A stretch of 64,000 nucleotides of DNA from assembly GCA_033807695.1 (NCBI GenBank), contig CM066304.1, forward strand, positions 3,410,001 through 3,474,000, written 5' to 3'. Each line of letters opens with the position of its first letter. Within the stretch, counting starts at the first letter, position 1. A model generated the notes under the pieces. That model saw only the letters and a list, made by a program, of their open reading frames with translations. It was not told the DNA's origin and searched no databases. The DNA is from Daedaleopsis sinensis (Eukaryota; Basidiomycota; Agaricomycetes; Polyporales; Polyporaceae). Position numbers and translations under genes: made by a program. This document shows, piece after piece, positions 48,501 through 57,413 of the stretch.

Positions 48501-51036
48501 TCGTCAGTACATCGGGAAGATCTGCCATGTTTACTTAGACGACATCATCATATGGTCCAAGAACATGGCCGAGCACCGTCGAAATGTCGCTCTAATCCTC
48601 GACGCTCTACGAAAGAACAAGATCTTTGTCTCCTTGAAGAAGACTACGCTTTTCTGCAAGGAACTTGGCTTTCTGGGGCACAACATCTCTCGGGCGGGCA
48701 TCACTCCCGATGGGAAGAAGGTCGACCGCATCGTCTCTTGGCCGACACCTCGTTCCGCTGGTGATGTTCGCTCCTTTCTGGGGCTAACACGCTATTTGTC
48801 GAATTTCTTGCCGTCTCTCGCCGCCCTCACTGCCGTTCTCACTCCGTTGACCACCAAGGACGCCGAACGCACGTTCGATTGGACTGAAGCTCACGACATC
48901 GCTTTCGCTGCGGTCAAGGCTCTCGTGACTGGACACGAGTGTCTAACCACCATCGACCACGACGACATGCGCGACAACCGGATCTTCGTGTCCTGCGACG
49001 CTAGTGACTACGCTACCGGAGCTGTCTTGTCCTACGGTCCGTCTCTGGAGAACGCCCGGCCTGTCGCCTTCGAGTCTGCACAACTCAAAGCGGCGGAGCT
49101 CAACTACCCTGTTCATGAGAAAGAGCTGCTCAGCATTATCCGCGCTCTTAAGAAGTGGCGCGTCGACTTACTTGGAGTTCCATTCACCGTCTACACCGAT
49201 CACAGGACTTTGGAGAACTTCGCCACTCAGAAGCACCTCTCGCGACGACAAGCTCGATGGCAAGAGTTCATGGGGCAATACAATTTCAACATTGTGTACC
49301 TCAAGGGTGACGATAACTCCGTCGCCGACTCCTTGTCTCGCTTGCGTCCTCTGGATGAGATCATCGACCCCTCCTCCATCGCTGCAGTGCGCGATTTCCG
49401 CTCGGCTTCCTCCGCCTTGCATGCTCGCGCTATGTTGAATCCGATCGCGACCATCATCGCGCCCGTGACCGCCTTGCGTATCGGTACCGACCCCGCTTGG
49501 CTCGAGCGCATTCGTTCTGGGTACCGCACGGATCGCTGGTGCGTCAAACTCTTGAAGGGTCTTGCTGGAGACTCTGAATCTGCCGCACTCGCTCTGTTCG
49601 ACATCGGTGATCTCAACGGTCGCTCCCATGCTGGTGTCCGCTGCAACGACAAGCTGCTGTACGTCGGTACTCGACTAGTCGTTCCCCGCATCGACAACCT
49701 GCGAGAAGTCATTTTCGCTCTCGCCCATGACACGCTCGGTCACAGCGGTTTCGACAAGTCTTACTCCGCTATCAGGGAGGACTATTACTGGCCTCACATG
49801 CGCAAGGAGCTTCAGACTATGTACATTCCGGGTTGCGATCCTTGTCAACGTAACAAGGCTAGTACCCGGAAACGTCCTGGGCCCTTGCACCCTCTGCCTG
49901 TGCCGGACGGTCGCTGCCTCTCTGTGGCTATCGACTTCGTCGGTCCCCTGCCTCTCGACGGTGGTTTCGACAGTCTCGTCACCATGACTTGTCGAATGAA
50001 CTCCGATATCCGTATAGTCCCCTGTCGGACCGACATATCGGCAGAAGATTTCGCTGCCATCTTCTTCCAACATTGGTATTGCGAGAACGGCCTTCCGGAC
50101 GTTATCATCTCCGACCGCGACCCTCTCTTCGTATCCGCATTCTGGTGCGCGCTCCATCGTCTGTCCGGCGTCAAGCTCAACCTCTCTTCGTCGTTTCACC
50201 CTCAGTCTGACGGTGCGAGCGAGCGCTCGAACAAGACCGTCGTCCAGATGCTCCGCTTCCATGTCTCGCGGAAGCAAACCGGCTGGGTATCAGCTCTACC
50301 TGCTATCTGGTTCCAATTCATGAACACCGTCAACGCCTCCACCGGCTACACCCCCTTCCAACTATGTCACGGTCGCTCTCCCCGGGTCATGCCCCCGATC
50401 TCCTCCGACGCTCTCGACGGTACTCGCGTCGTATTCCCCTCCGGAGCTGACGCTGCTCGCGATGTCATCGCGCGGCTCGAAGTCGACACCATGGAGGCGG
50501 CTGACAACCTCCTCCTTGCGAAGATCGATCAGACTGACGCTGCCAACCACGACCGCGCTCCTGACCCGCGCTATTCCATCGGCGACCAAGTGTTGCTTTC
50601 CACTTTCCACCGCCGTCGTGAGTACATGCAACGCGGTGACACTCGTGTCGCCAAGTTCATGGTACGCTTCGACGGACCTTTCCGCATCATCCAGGCCTGG
50701 CCTGATTCCTCCGCATATACTCTCGAGCTTCCAGACTCGATGAATATCTTCCCCACCTTCCACGTCTCTCTCCTGAAGCCGTTCGTTCCTAACAACGGTA
50801 TTCTGTTCCCCGGGCGCGAGGACACTTGCCCCGGACCCATCGTCGGCCCGGACGGCGAATCCGAATGGTTCATCGAACGCATCTTGGATCGTTGTCCCAT
50901 CGGTCGCGGGTTTCGCTATCTTGTTCATTGGCTCGGATACAGTCAAGCCCATGACTCTTGGTTACCTGGTCGCGAGCTCAAGGATTGCGAGGCTCTTGAC
51001 GTATACAACCGGGACAACGGCATCGAGAACTCCTGA
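45592..51036 (+). CDS. Gag-Pol polyprotein of the chromovirus
   Basis: One uninterrupted frame from 45,592 to the stop at 51,036. The first in-frame ATG is at 46,255 (MTSSSSSELAEVKCDSYKEL), yet the frame is open for 663 bases before it. Domains in order: Gag (YHEWVAKCGQYFE, RFLKKFWDQKLVQTMSRI); a knuckle-like CLKCRKINVDHRSSTC; aspartic protease with an unusual active site (LIDCASPPVLI); reverse transcriptase (GSVWGKLDMTNSFFQTRV, VMPQGCRNAP, HVYLDDIIIWSKN); RNase H (FVSCDASDYATGAVLSYG, VYTDHRTLENFA); integrase with HHCC (HDTLGHSGF, CDPCQ) and DDE core (AIDFVGPLPLDGG, ISDRDPLF, HPQSDGASERSN); and a C-terminal chromodomain (EWFIERILDRC, YLVHWLGYSQAHDSW). No lesion was found; probably autonomous. 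Confidence 0.95.
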   Translation, partial: GAERERKLATSFPFSALFSTLSRRVPSVPFPLRTRSRTVPELPEDVSDDASVHTVDSESRDFVNDFCPIQDETSEISELTSLSSLPPTRSASPSSPSSSVFHGLSTLEARIQRPSGRIYPPVRPVLSASSVLPPPHKLATAPSVTVTDPTDPTDPGPSSLAVNDQPAIVPTATVSVPVPVHTSSSAPRYVPRFRSLPVVTASQLDSSSDSDSDFATTALPIMTSSSSSELAEVKCDSYKELPALTQGKLSPVVYHEWVAKCGQYFETKKIVDNRKVFVAMSGVRDPIMKDWYYADQLAFHRLSWADFCTQFQERFLKKFWDQKLVQTMSRISQTTDEPLTRYIERLERQNVLLRGSIHRWDDDRLRGHIESHAVPDVRAEANKLIYRGVIDFRTWKAALCEYNDNRLRTRARTLREVKSVLAQERQTPSKRSPGSKEFLSSSTTTINVSSKPRLPALTPAERDYLFAHNGCLKCRKINVDHRSSTCPNGFPDAASYKSFLPPASKATTNTTNTRRTTVAAVNAAADDTHDSDGQAEDDLDSLSATIAAVGDQLATTGILDAGSYSSDEDEDDDGYVSPHSVPHLTWRVCLHTPSGLSDPLPMLIDCASPPVLIRADVADANNLRHHALAVPYPLGDAFNGAQRESKEWVKVKVGDPNSSYSSRSVRTLVVNDLCVPVILGNAFIAHNHLLPDVRLRALWDSRSGVDLFAPVSPPPPPPPSFALRRTLRLEYEHLQARLRLTQHKDVMRELKQSISEREGEPLIGAPVLTIAAIRSRIEELAELDAMAVADAFMKDEYRDCFPLDIPHLDELPSDVFHEFNLKDPTMTIKRCSYDCPKKYKSVWNELLQEHLLVGCIRLSSSPFASPAFLIPKSDPSAKPRWVNDYRQLNQNTIPDAHPLPSIQEILSDCTKGSVWGKLDMTNSFFQTRVKPEHIPYTAVTTPFGLYEWTVMPQGCRNAPSTHQRRMFNALRQYIGKICHVYLDDIIIWSKNMAEHRRNVALILDALRKNKIFVSLKKTTLFCKELGFLGHNISRAGITPDGKKVDRIVSWPTPRSAGDVRSFLGLTRYLSNFLPSLAALTAVLTPLTTKDAERTFDWTEAHDIAFAAVKALVTGHECLTTIDHDDMRDNRIFVSCDASDYATGAVLSYGPSLENARPVAFESAQLKAAELNYPVHEKELLSIIRALKKWRVDLLGVPFTVYTDHRTLENFATQKHLSRRQARWQEFMGQYNFNIVYLKGDDNSVADSLSRLRPLDEIIDPSSIAAVRDFRSASSALHARAMLNPIATIIAPVTALRIGTDPAWLERIRSGYRTDRWCVKLLKGLAGDSESAALALFDIGDLNGRSHAGVRCNDKLLYVGTRLVVPRIDNLREVIFALAHDTLGHSGFDKSYSAIREDYYWPHMRKELQTMYIPGCDPCQRNKASTRKRPGPLHPLPVPDGRCLSVAIDFVGPLPLDGGFDSLVTMTCRMNSDIRIVPCRTDISAEDFAAIFFQHWYCENGLPDVIISDRDPLFVSAFWCALHRLSGVKLNLSSSFHPQSDGASERSNKTVVQMLRFHVSRKQTGWVSALPAIWFQFMNTVNASTGYTPFQLCHGRSPRVMPPISSDALDGTRVVFPSGADAARDVIARLEVDTMEAADNLLLAKIDQTDAANHDRAPDPRYSIGDQVLLSTFHRRREYMQRGDTRVAKFMVRFDGPFRIIQAWPDSSAYTLELPDSMNIFPTFHVSLLKPFVPNNGILFPGREDTCPGPIVGPDGESEWFIERILDRCPIGRGFRYLVHWLGYSQAHDSWLPGRELKDCEALDVYNRDNGIENS

Positions 51037-51143
51037 TTTTTTTTCTCTCCCACTTTACCCCTTTTCTTTATCACCCTCCACCCAATGGGCTTCCTTCGTT
51101 TCCACTGCTTCCTACGTGCTGAATTTTTTTGGATGGGGGAGAG

Positions 51144-51399
51144 TGTAAGCCCCACTATAGATCGTATGTGATACTCTCTCGCGCTTAGCTTACACAGCCA
51201 CCTCTCTCCGTCACACATTCCTATTTCGGATACTATATCGTTCCACGGTTCACCCTGCGTTCTATCTCTACCTCCTACTTAGAGCAACAACGCAGGTATG
51301 TATTCACATGTTCTACTCTACCTCCTACTTAGAGCAACAACGCAGACACTTTGTGCCTGTTCTCTCCTCCAGTGTGAGCCGCCTGTCGACAGGCTTACA
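51144..51399 (+). repeat. 3' LTR
   Basis: Same 256 bp as the 5' LTR with one visible substitution. Preceded by the purine tract. Confidence 0.95.
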
Positions 51400-51404
51400 C
51401 CGTC
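51400..51404. repeat. Target-site duplication, right copy
   Basis: 'ccgtc', identical to 45,202-45,206; removing the element plus one copy restores the amidase 2 frame. Confidence 0.9.
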
Positions 51405-52472
51405 GCAGGGCCCATGGGAAGGTGAGTGCACTTGTATTCGCGTGCCTGTTCTGTTCCGCGGTGTGCCTGCCAACGATGTTCGCATCGGCAGGGCGTCATG
51501 AATGCACGCGGTGTTGGGAGGGCACCGGCGATATACTAGGAAAACCCAGCAGATACAACACCGGGCAGACTCTCCGAAGGGTGCGAGGTGGACCTCTGGT
51601 TCCCGAGCAGCCGGAACGAACAACTACGACGAGACGCGCACGTCGAAGGTCGGAGAGCGGGGGATCGAGAAGGGGACAAGGAACTACGACGGGCGGAGCA
51701 CGTGGAAGGACGGGGCTCGAAGGAGATCACACCGAGGACGGGCTCGACAGCGAGGTCGTCAAGTGCGTCGGACCGCTGGGCTCGCGCCTGTATGGATATG
51801 GGGGATGGGGGATCTGAGGCTACAAGTCCTGTACGCGGGCATCCTATCTACTGCTACCGTCCCGTGCGGTACCTCGAACCTCGTCCAATCCGGAGCCTCC
51901 AGCGTGGTCCGCCCGCTCGTAACCCTCTGCCCTACTCTCCAGTGTCTTCTGAAACGACCTCGAACCCGCCTTGTCGCAGTTCCGCGAGGAGGCGGAACCG
52001 TGGCTAAACCCTCGGCCTGGGCGCCAGTTGGGTCCTACCGCCTGGTCTCGTAGAACGGTCAGGAACGGCTACGCCTGGACCCCTGCACCGCCGCCTACGC
52101 CTGCGACTAGCGTGTCATCGGTCCCGCACGATGCCTGTAACCTAAACTGCGGCCCGCTCTGGTCTCGGGTGGCGGGGCGGTCCTCAGGCTGCTGCCCAGC
52201 CTCCTGCCGGGGCCGCGGGGAACACTCGCAAGACTCCTACGGGCGCGGCTCGTTGGAGGGAAGGGCGTCGCGCCCGTTGGAGGCCGGAGGCCTCGCGCAC
52301 TGCGTGGGCCGCATGAGGCGTCCCCTCCGACCGCCTTGTCGGAGGGATGTGGTGGTCCTGGAGTGGGAGACCGAGGGCAGGGACTCCGTCCTGGCCAGCG
52401 TGTCGTAGTAGGCATCGCCGTATATCGGCGATGGCGCGAAAAGCGGGGCTGGCGCCACTACGGGGCGCATCA
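51405..52472. other. Amidase 2 remnant, then repeat-like DNA without a confident gene
   Basis: 51,405-51,420 completes an amidase 2 exon; the donor gtgagtgc follows. From about 51,510 ('tgttgggagggcacc') the sequence is GC-rich with good stretches in all three frames (Arg/Gly-rich and Pro-rich), none recognisable. The interval 51,510-52,472 could be an LTR or leader of the large element to the right; without its partner this cannot be shown. Confidence 0.35.
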
Positions 52473-52493
52473 TCTCCCCCCAACTGAAATCGG
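52473..52493 (-). repeat. Purine-tract-like 20-mer, copy A
   Basis: 'tctccccccaactgaaat' followed by cgg. It recurs at 57,369-57,389 with one change. On the minus strand it reads ...tttcagttggggggaga, like the polypurine tract that primes plus-strand synthesis in LTR elements. Confidence 0.55.
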
Positions 52494-52518
52494 GACCGTC
52501 CCCGGTCCCTCTGCGTGG

Positions 52519-52524
52519 TATAAA
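52519..52524 (+). promoter_or_regulatory. TATA box of gene A
   Basis: 'gtggtataaagggac', 42-47 bp before the ATG at 52,566. Confidence 0.6.
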
Positions 52525-52565
52525 GGGACGGCAGTTCGGACTGACGGGCTTCCTCCACCTTGACC

Positions 52566-53187
52566 ATGAACGGAACACCCACCCGTGACGCCTTCCCGAA
52601 CCTCCGCGCGCAGCCCTTCCCGAGCAGCCCGTTGAACCCGGACATGCTGGCCCATGCGCATGCGCTGGCGGCCCGACAGCTCGAGCGCGCCGTTGTCGAA
52701 TTCGAGGTCCTAGCCGATGCGGGGTCCGAGGGGCAACTGCAGGGCGTGGAAACCGAGCTGGTCGCCCTGGCCGACATGGTGGTGAGACGTCCTCTGTCCG
52801 CCTCCCTCTAGCCACGCCTGACGTAGTCCGTAGGGCGCGCTTGCCCTCGTCGGTACCTCCGCTTCCGTCCTGGCCGCCTTCATCGCTCGCGTCGAGAGAG
52901 CCACCCTGGACGGCTGGCGTGATTTCGGCCGTGATGCCTTCCTCACCTTCCAGAACCGTGTGGCCTCCGACCGCCGCCTTCTTCGCATCGACCAGGTCGT
53001 GACCCAGCGTGCCATCGCCCAGCGGTCCCTGGTTGAACTCCGTACCCTCCGCTGTACCGCCGACCGCGCCGAAGGGGAGGGGATCCTTCTCGCGCTTACG
53101 CTTGACGAACATATCCGGGACCTAGAGGCCGAACGGGAGACCCTCAACGCCGAGCTGTCCGCCCTGCGCGGCCATAACTACTTCTAG
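52566..53187 (+). CDS. Uncharacterised coiled-coil protein A
   Basis: Two exons (52,566-52,781 and 52,834-53,187) give 189 residues after removing a 52-nt intron. It starts MNGTPTRDAFPNLRAQPF. The rest is almost entirely helical with heptad-like leucines (ARQLERAVVEFEVLADAG, RRLLRIDQVVTQRAIAQRSL, LTLDEHIRDLEAERETLNAE). No known domain. It has its own TATA box and is the first of three + strand genes (A, B, C) that lie next to, and antisense to, the Gypsy element at 57.4-64 kb. Its start is fixed by the TATA box and the first ATG. I read the intact frames and clean splice sites as signs that it is or was expressed. Confidence 0.6.
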
Positions 53188-53339
53188 GTGGCCGGCCACG
53201 CGACCCGCGGGAGGGGGGTGGTGGTGCTTCATATGTAGTGGTCAGCGCTGCCGTGTCCGCCTTCCTGTAGGGTCCCTGCCTGTCTTGCTAGAGTAAGGCC
53301 AGGGGGTACATCGTGCTTCCCCGCCATTGCTGTTGTCTC

Positions 53340-53645
53340 GTGTTCACCAGTCCGTGTGTCGCCCGCATCGACTGTCGGTCCTACGCGCACGCGCTGTCGT
53401 ATCGTGTTCATCAGTCCGTGTGTTGTCCGCATCGCTCGCCAGTCCGTGTATCGCCCGACTCGCTCGCCAGTCCGTGTATCGTTCGCTTCGCTCGTCAGTC
53501 TGTGTATCGCTTGAATCGCTCGCCAGTCCGTGTATCGCCCGAATCGCTCGCCAGTCCGTGTATCGCCCGAATCGCTCGCCAGTCCGTGTATCGCCCGAAT
53601 CGCTCGCCAGTCCGTGTGTTGTTCGCTTCGCTCGCCAGTCCTGCG
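53340..53645. repeat. 28-bp minisatellite, about ten units
   Basis: Units like 'cgctcgccagtccgtgta' plus 'tcgcccgaat' recur head to tail. The central units (about 53,510-53,620) are nearly identical and the outer ones diverged. It lies between genes A and B, in the 3' region of A. Confidence 0.9.
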
Positions 53646-53868
53646 CGCGCGTACCGTAGTACCTTGTGCTCCAGCCCGTGTATCGCCCTGATCCCGCCCG
53701 TTTCATCCTCGTGCGCCGACGGAGAAAGGGGGCGCGCGGGCTCAGTTCCCCCCTAGTTCCCGTTGGGACGAGACATGGCGCCGCCAGAACGATGTGCCAG
53801 CGCCGCCTTGCTGAGTCGGGGCCGTGGTCTGGGCGTCAGGCCTCCCCCCCCCCCTGAATGGCGTGGCC

Positions 53869-53877
53869 CATAAAAGG
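53869..53877 (+). promoter_or_regulatory. TATA-like box of gene B
   Basis: 'ggcccataaaaggcc', about 75 bp before the ATG at 53,947. Confidence 0.5.
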
Positions 53878-53946
53878 CCTCCACTCGGCCGGGCGGGCGG
53901 TAGCTTCGTGCCCTGCGCCTCCTCGCCCGCCTACTCGTAGACGCAC

Positions 53947-54653
53947 ATGCCGGTTCGGTTGCGCCCTCTGTTCGAGCTCTCGAACTCCCATCGAGACTTC
54001 TACCATTCTTACACCGCCACCATACTGAGTCGCTTCCTTCGCCTCCTCGATCGGATCGAGACGAAGGCTGCCGCTGGTGACGTCGACGGGCCCGGGCTGT
54101 CGGACCTGCTCCAAGAGATCGGGCCTGTATTAGTACGCGCTCCGAACTTGTGATCCGTCGCCCGGAATGGGAACTGAATTCCCCGTTTTAGGTGACCTGG
54201 TGCGCGCTTCACGACGGGGCTCCAACCGTCCTTCGTCAGGACCTGCACCGTGTAGCTGCAGCGTTCGCCCGATTGCCAGATGGCGAGCGTCTCGAGGCCG
54301 AATTCGACAACGTGGTGATGGACGTCGTAGACCCCATTCGCGACCAATACCTCGTCGTGGCGCGCGCGTACGTCCAGTACCAGCGTCTGGTCCTCAACGC
54401 CGTGGAGTCCCAGCTCGCGGACCCTGTACACGAGATCGCGACCTCCGCGCGGCTGCGCACGTTGGAGGCGGAGACCGATCTACTTGTCGCGGAGGTGGAG
54501 CGGCGCGAGGCGTTACAGTTGAGGGTCGCGGCACAGCGCGCGAGGCAGGCGGAATTGGGGGCTCCGGGCGTAGTGGCAGCGGAGGCGGTCGCCGTGGAAG
54601 CCGAAGCCGTAGGGGGCGCACCAGATACCATAGTAGTCGACGAGGAGTTTTGA
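53947..54653 (+). CDS. Uncharacterised coiled-coil protein B
   Basis: Two exons (53,947-54,132 and 54,192-54,653; the 59-nt intron runs 'gtacgc' to 'tttag') give 215 residues. The N-terminal part (RPLFELSNSHRDFYHSYTAT, ILSRFLRLLDRIETKAAAG) leads into long amphipathic helices (LRQDLHRVAAAFARLPDGER, IATSARLRTLEAETDLLVAE, RREALQLRVAAQRARQAEL) and an Ala/Glu/Val-rich acidic end (DTIVVDEEF). No family recognised. General build is like protein A: short, helical, one intron near the first third. The two may be partners or distant relatives. No lesion was seen. Confidence 0.6.
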
Positions 54654-54855
54654 GGCAGTCCGTAGGAAGAATAGAAGCGTTCCGGCAGTGCGCGCCGGGT
54701 CCGTCCCGGCGTTGTTTTGTAAACAGAGACGAGGGGAAGTTGATGGGCCCCTGGGCCGTACGTCCTTCCTTAAAATGTCGCGCCCTTCGTGGGTTCTTCT
54801 TTTGCGTGCGCGTCTTCGTTCCTCTCTCTCTCTCCTACCTCTTCTCTCTGCCGCC

Positions 54856-56865
54856 ATGTCCCCCTCGGCCACTCCTTCGTCCGTCACGCTCCCTACGGTC
54901 CCTCCTTCGTCCGTTTCCCTCGTACCCGACCCAGGCCCCGAGCCTCCGCTTACCCAACGCGTCCCGAAGTCGGCCTCCCCCACACCCTCGGTTGCCGCTG
55001 AGGAGGCCGCGGACTTCTTTGCCAACACTGGCGCGGAGGAGTTGGCGCGAATGGGGGAGGCGGAGGCCCGGAAGGCCATTGACCGCGCTCTCGAGTGCAT
55101 GGTACGCCCCGTTGGTTCGTTCACCATCCGTGCCCGACTGCTAACCTCGGCTCTATCAAGACCAGCTAGAGTTCAACAGCTTGGGCGAGGCCGACGGCTC
55201 CTTCGCCCCGTTCCTCGAGGCCAGCAAAAGGGTCTTCGACGCGTCCGACGCGTACGAGGTCGTGCTGGAGTACACCACGCGGTCCCGGGCCCGTGCCGTC
55301 GCCCTCTTCGCGCAGCGCGTCGCTTCTGAGACTCACGCCAGCAGGCTGCGCAACACGCGCCGACTCCTGTTCCTCGCTAAGTGGGAGCAGCACGAGTGTG
55401 CACTCCTGGGCGACTACCGCAAGCTTCCGTGTGTCCCGCCGGCATACGTCCAAGCCCTTGCCCACCGTGCCGCGCGCGGAGAAGACGTTGCCGCCCCGTG
55501 GATTGTCCCCGCTTCACCGCCGCCCGAGGAGGAGGGGACCGCCTCTCCCGCCGTCGCTGTCGGGCCGGGCCTCACGCCGGGGGACACCACCCCCTCCGCT
55601 GCCGTCGACCCCATGGAGCTCGACTCCTTCCTCGAGTCCCTCACCCTCCCGCGTCAGACCCCTGTCCCTGTCGAGGCGGACGACGATGCGGCTCCGCTCG
55701 CCTCTCCCTTCACCCCCACGGCTCCGGTGAAGCGTACGCGCGCCCAGCGTGAGGCGGAACCTGAGCCTGGGGCCGTCCCCCTCACCCTTCCGACCCCCCC
55801 GCTGCTGCTCCTTCCGCTACGCCCGGGGACGGACGGGTTACTCGACGGTCCGCCGCTCGCCAGACCACGCTCCCCGCTGCGCCGAAGGGTCGGATCACCA
55901 CCACCGGTAAGGAGACCGGCTCGACCCCCACGCCCGTCGTCAACAACATGGGGGAGGTTGCGGCGACCGTCTGGATCTCCGGGCCGTGCGACAAGTGCGC
56001 GGCTAGCGGACGTCCGTGCACCAAGGCTAACCCCAACGGTCTCCGCTGCGACCGGTGCGCGAACCCGCCCACGCACAAGGCGGCCTGTATGTACGGCGGG
56101 CTGTCCACGACGGGCGAGTTCAAGTCCGCGACCAACGCCGTGCTCGGTGTCTATAACGGCGCCGGGTTCGCGCTGAGGTCGAACAGCCGCGAGCCCCACA
56201 CCACTCTCCAGGCCATCCGGGTCGCGCGCGATTTCGAGAAGAGCGGCCGCGAGATTCGGGTCCTCGACCAGGCCGCGCTGCAGGGGCGGCTCTTTCACCG
56301 GAGCGACCACCTGACGCTGATCGGGACCGCCAAGGGGCCTACTCCCTACCCCCCGCCCGAGCAGCTGAAGGAGTTGGCCGTCGCTTGCGCTACCTCGCAG
56401 GCCGTCAGCGCCGCCATGGCGGGGGACGGGCGCGCGCCTCCTGACGCCGAGGTGGTCGAGATCTCCGAGGACGAGGACGAAGCCCCTCCTCCCAAGAAGG
56501 CCTGCGTTTCCTCTGCAACGAAGGCCGGGTCCGGCGCGGCGGACAAGAAGAAAAGGCCCGTCGCCTCCGCGTCGTCGTCCGGGAAGGCGCGTGCTGGGAC
56601 CGAGGTGCTCCCCAAGGAGGAGTTCGAGCCGTTCGACCTGGACCTCGCGCGGGAGGGTCACGAGCGGGCGAACTTCCTCGTCGAGCAGATCTGGGCGAAT
56701 GCGTGGGAGCTCGTCGGTATCCGCTGTCGCGAGCAACGCCTCTCCGGGGAGCCGTTTGGGAGCGACTTCGCGCCCGGGCTGCCCGAGGTGGTGTCGTTCG
56801 CTGACAAGTTCGGTAGCGACCCCAACGCCGCCGTCCTCCGCGCGGTCTTGAAGGAGGACGCGTGA
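54856..56865 (+). CDS. Uncharacterised protein C with Zn-cluster, two frames joined by a -1 shift
   Basis: The ATG at 54,856 sits in a good context (gccgccATGtcc). Exon 1 (54,856-55,101) and exon 2 (from 55,166) encode a Pro/Ser-rich start, a helical segment (AEEAADFFANTGAEELARMG, RLRNTRRLLFLAKWEQHECA) and an acidic linker. Near 55,794-55,800 (C CCC CCG) the coding character passes into the -1 frame, which continues AAAPSATPGDGRV... to a Cys cluster (CDKCAASGRPC, then CDRCANPPTHKAAC; spacing C-2-C-6-C-9-C-2-C-9-C, close to Zn2Cys6), an acidic EVVEISEDEDEA stretch, a Lys/Ser-rich stretch and a helical end, with the stop at 56,865. A joined product has about 650 residues; without the shift, the first frame ends at 56,176. 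Whether this is a real shift, a mutation or a base-call error is open. Confidence 0.55.
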
Positions 56866-57368
56866 TCGTCGGGCGAGTGGTCGCCTCGTAGGCCCCCTCT
56901 TGGACTTCTGCATGCTTGATTCGTACGTGTGGGCCCCCCGTTCTTCTCGTCATCTTCTCTCCATGGACTTCTCTCGGCGCTCGCGCCCTCATCGCCTCGC
57001 CTCCTCTTCCCTACTATACCTCCAATCCCTAATCCTGTCCCTCCTCTCGCCCTCGCGTCTCTCTCTTTTCATCGTTCTTTCTCGCTTGTCGCTGTCGTCG
57101 TCGTCGCTTTGTACGCTCCGGAGCCTACGCTCCCGTATATACCGCTGGTCCTTCTGGTCGCGCTTGCTGTAAGTCCGCTTTCTTGTACGCTTGGCACGGA
57201 ATGCATCGTCGTCTGGTCTCCGTCTCGTGTCGCGTGTAGTTCGTAGTCTAGTTTTGTGGAAGGGAGAGTTGAATTGATTGTTGGTAAGGGAGTACAAGTG
57301 CGAGTCGGTGTGCTACACAGGCCTGGTGTTGAAGAGCTCCTTCCTCCTGCGCGCGTTGTCGCCACCGT
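56866..57368. other. 3' region of gene C and end of the Gypsy element
   Basis: Pyrimidine-rich on the + strand. If the purine tract at 57,369 is functional, the minus-strand Gypsy LTR would start here and run leftward; no second LTR is within the window to prove it. Confidence 0.35.
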
Positions 57369-57389
57369 TCTCCCCCCAACTGAAATTGG
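57369..57389 (-). repeat. Purine-tract-like 20-mer, copy B (behind pol)
   Basis: 'tctccccccaactgaaat' followed by tgg; copy A is at 52,473. It lies 25-45 bp beyond the pol stop on the minus strand, the expected place for a polypurine tract. Confidence 0.6.
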
Positions 57390-57413
57390 CTCCCTCCTGG
57401 GGGCCCGGCCCAC

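Larger units (their letters stand above)
45207..51399 (+). mobile_element. Complete chromodomain Ty3/Gypsy retrotransposon (6,193 bp)
   Basis: Bounded by two 256-bp LTRs (TGTAAGCC...GGCTTACA) and flanked by a 5-bp duplication 'ccgtc'. A single long gag-pol frame lies between, and a purine tract (ggatgggggagag, 51,131-51,143) directly precedes the 3' LTR. The LTRs differ at one base that I can see (a/g near 45,313 versus 51,250), so the insertion is very recent. It sits in the coding exon of amidase 2, in the same orientation. Confidence 0.97.

Noticed and set aside
51502..52408. Arg/Gly- and Pro-rich open frames after the chromovirus
   Set aside because: All three frames are open because of GC content; no frame shows a domain or consistent splice structure.
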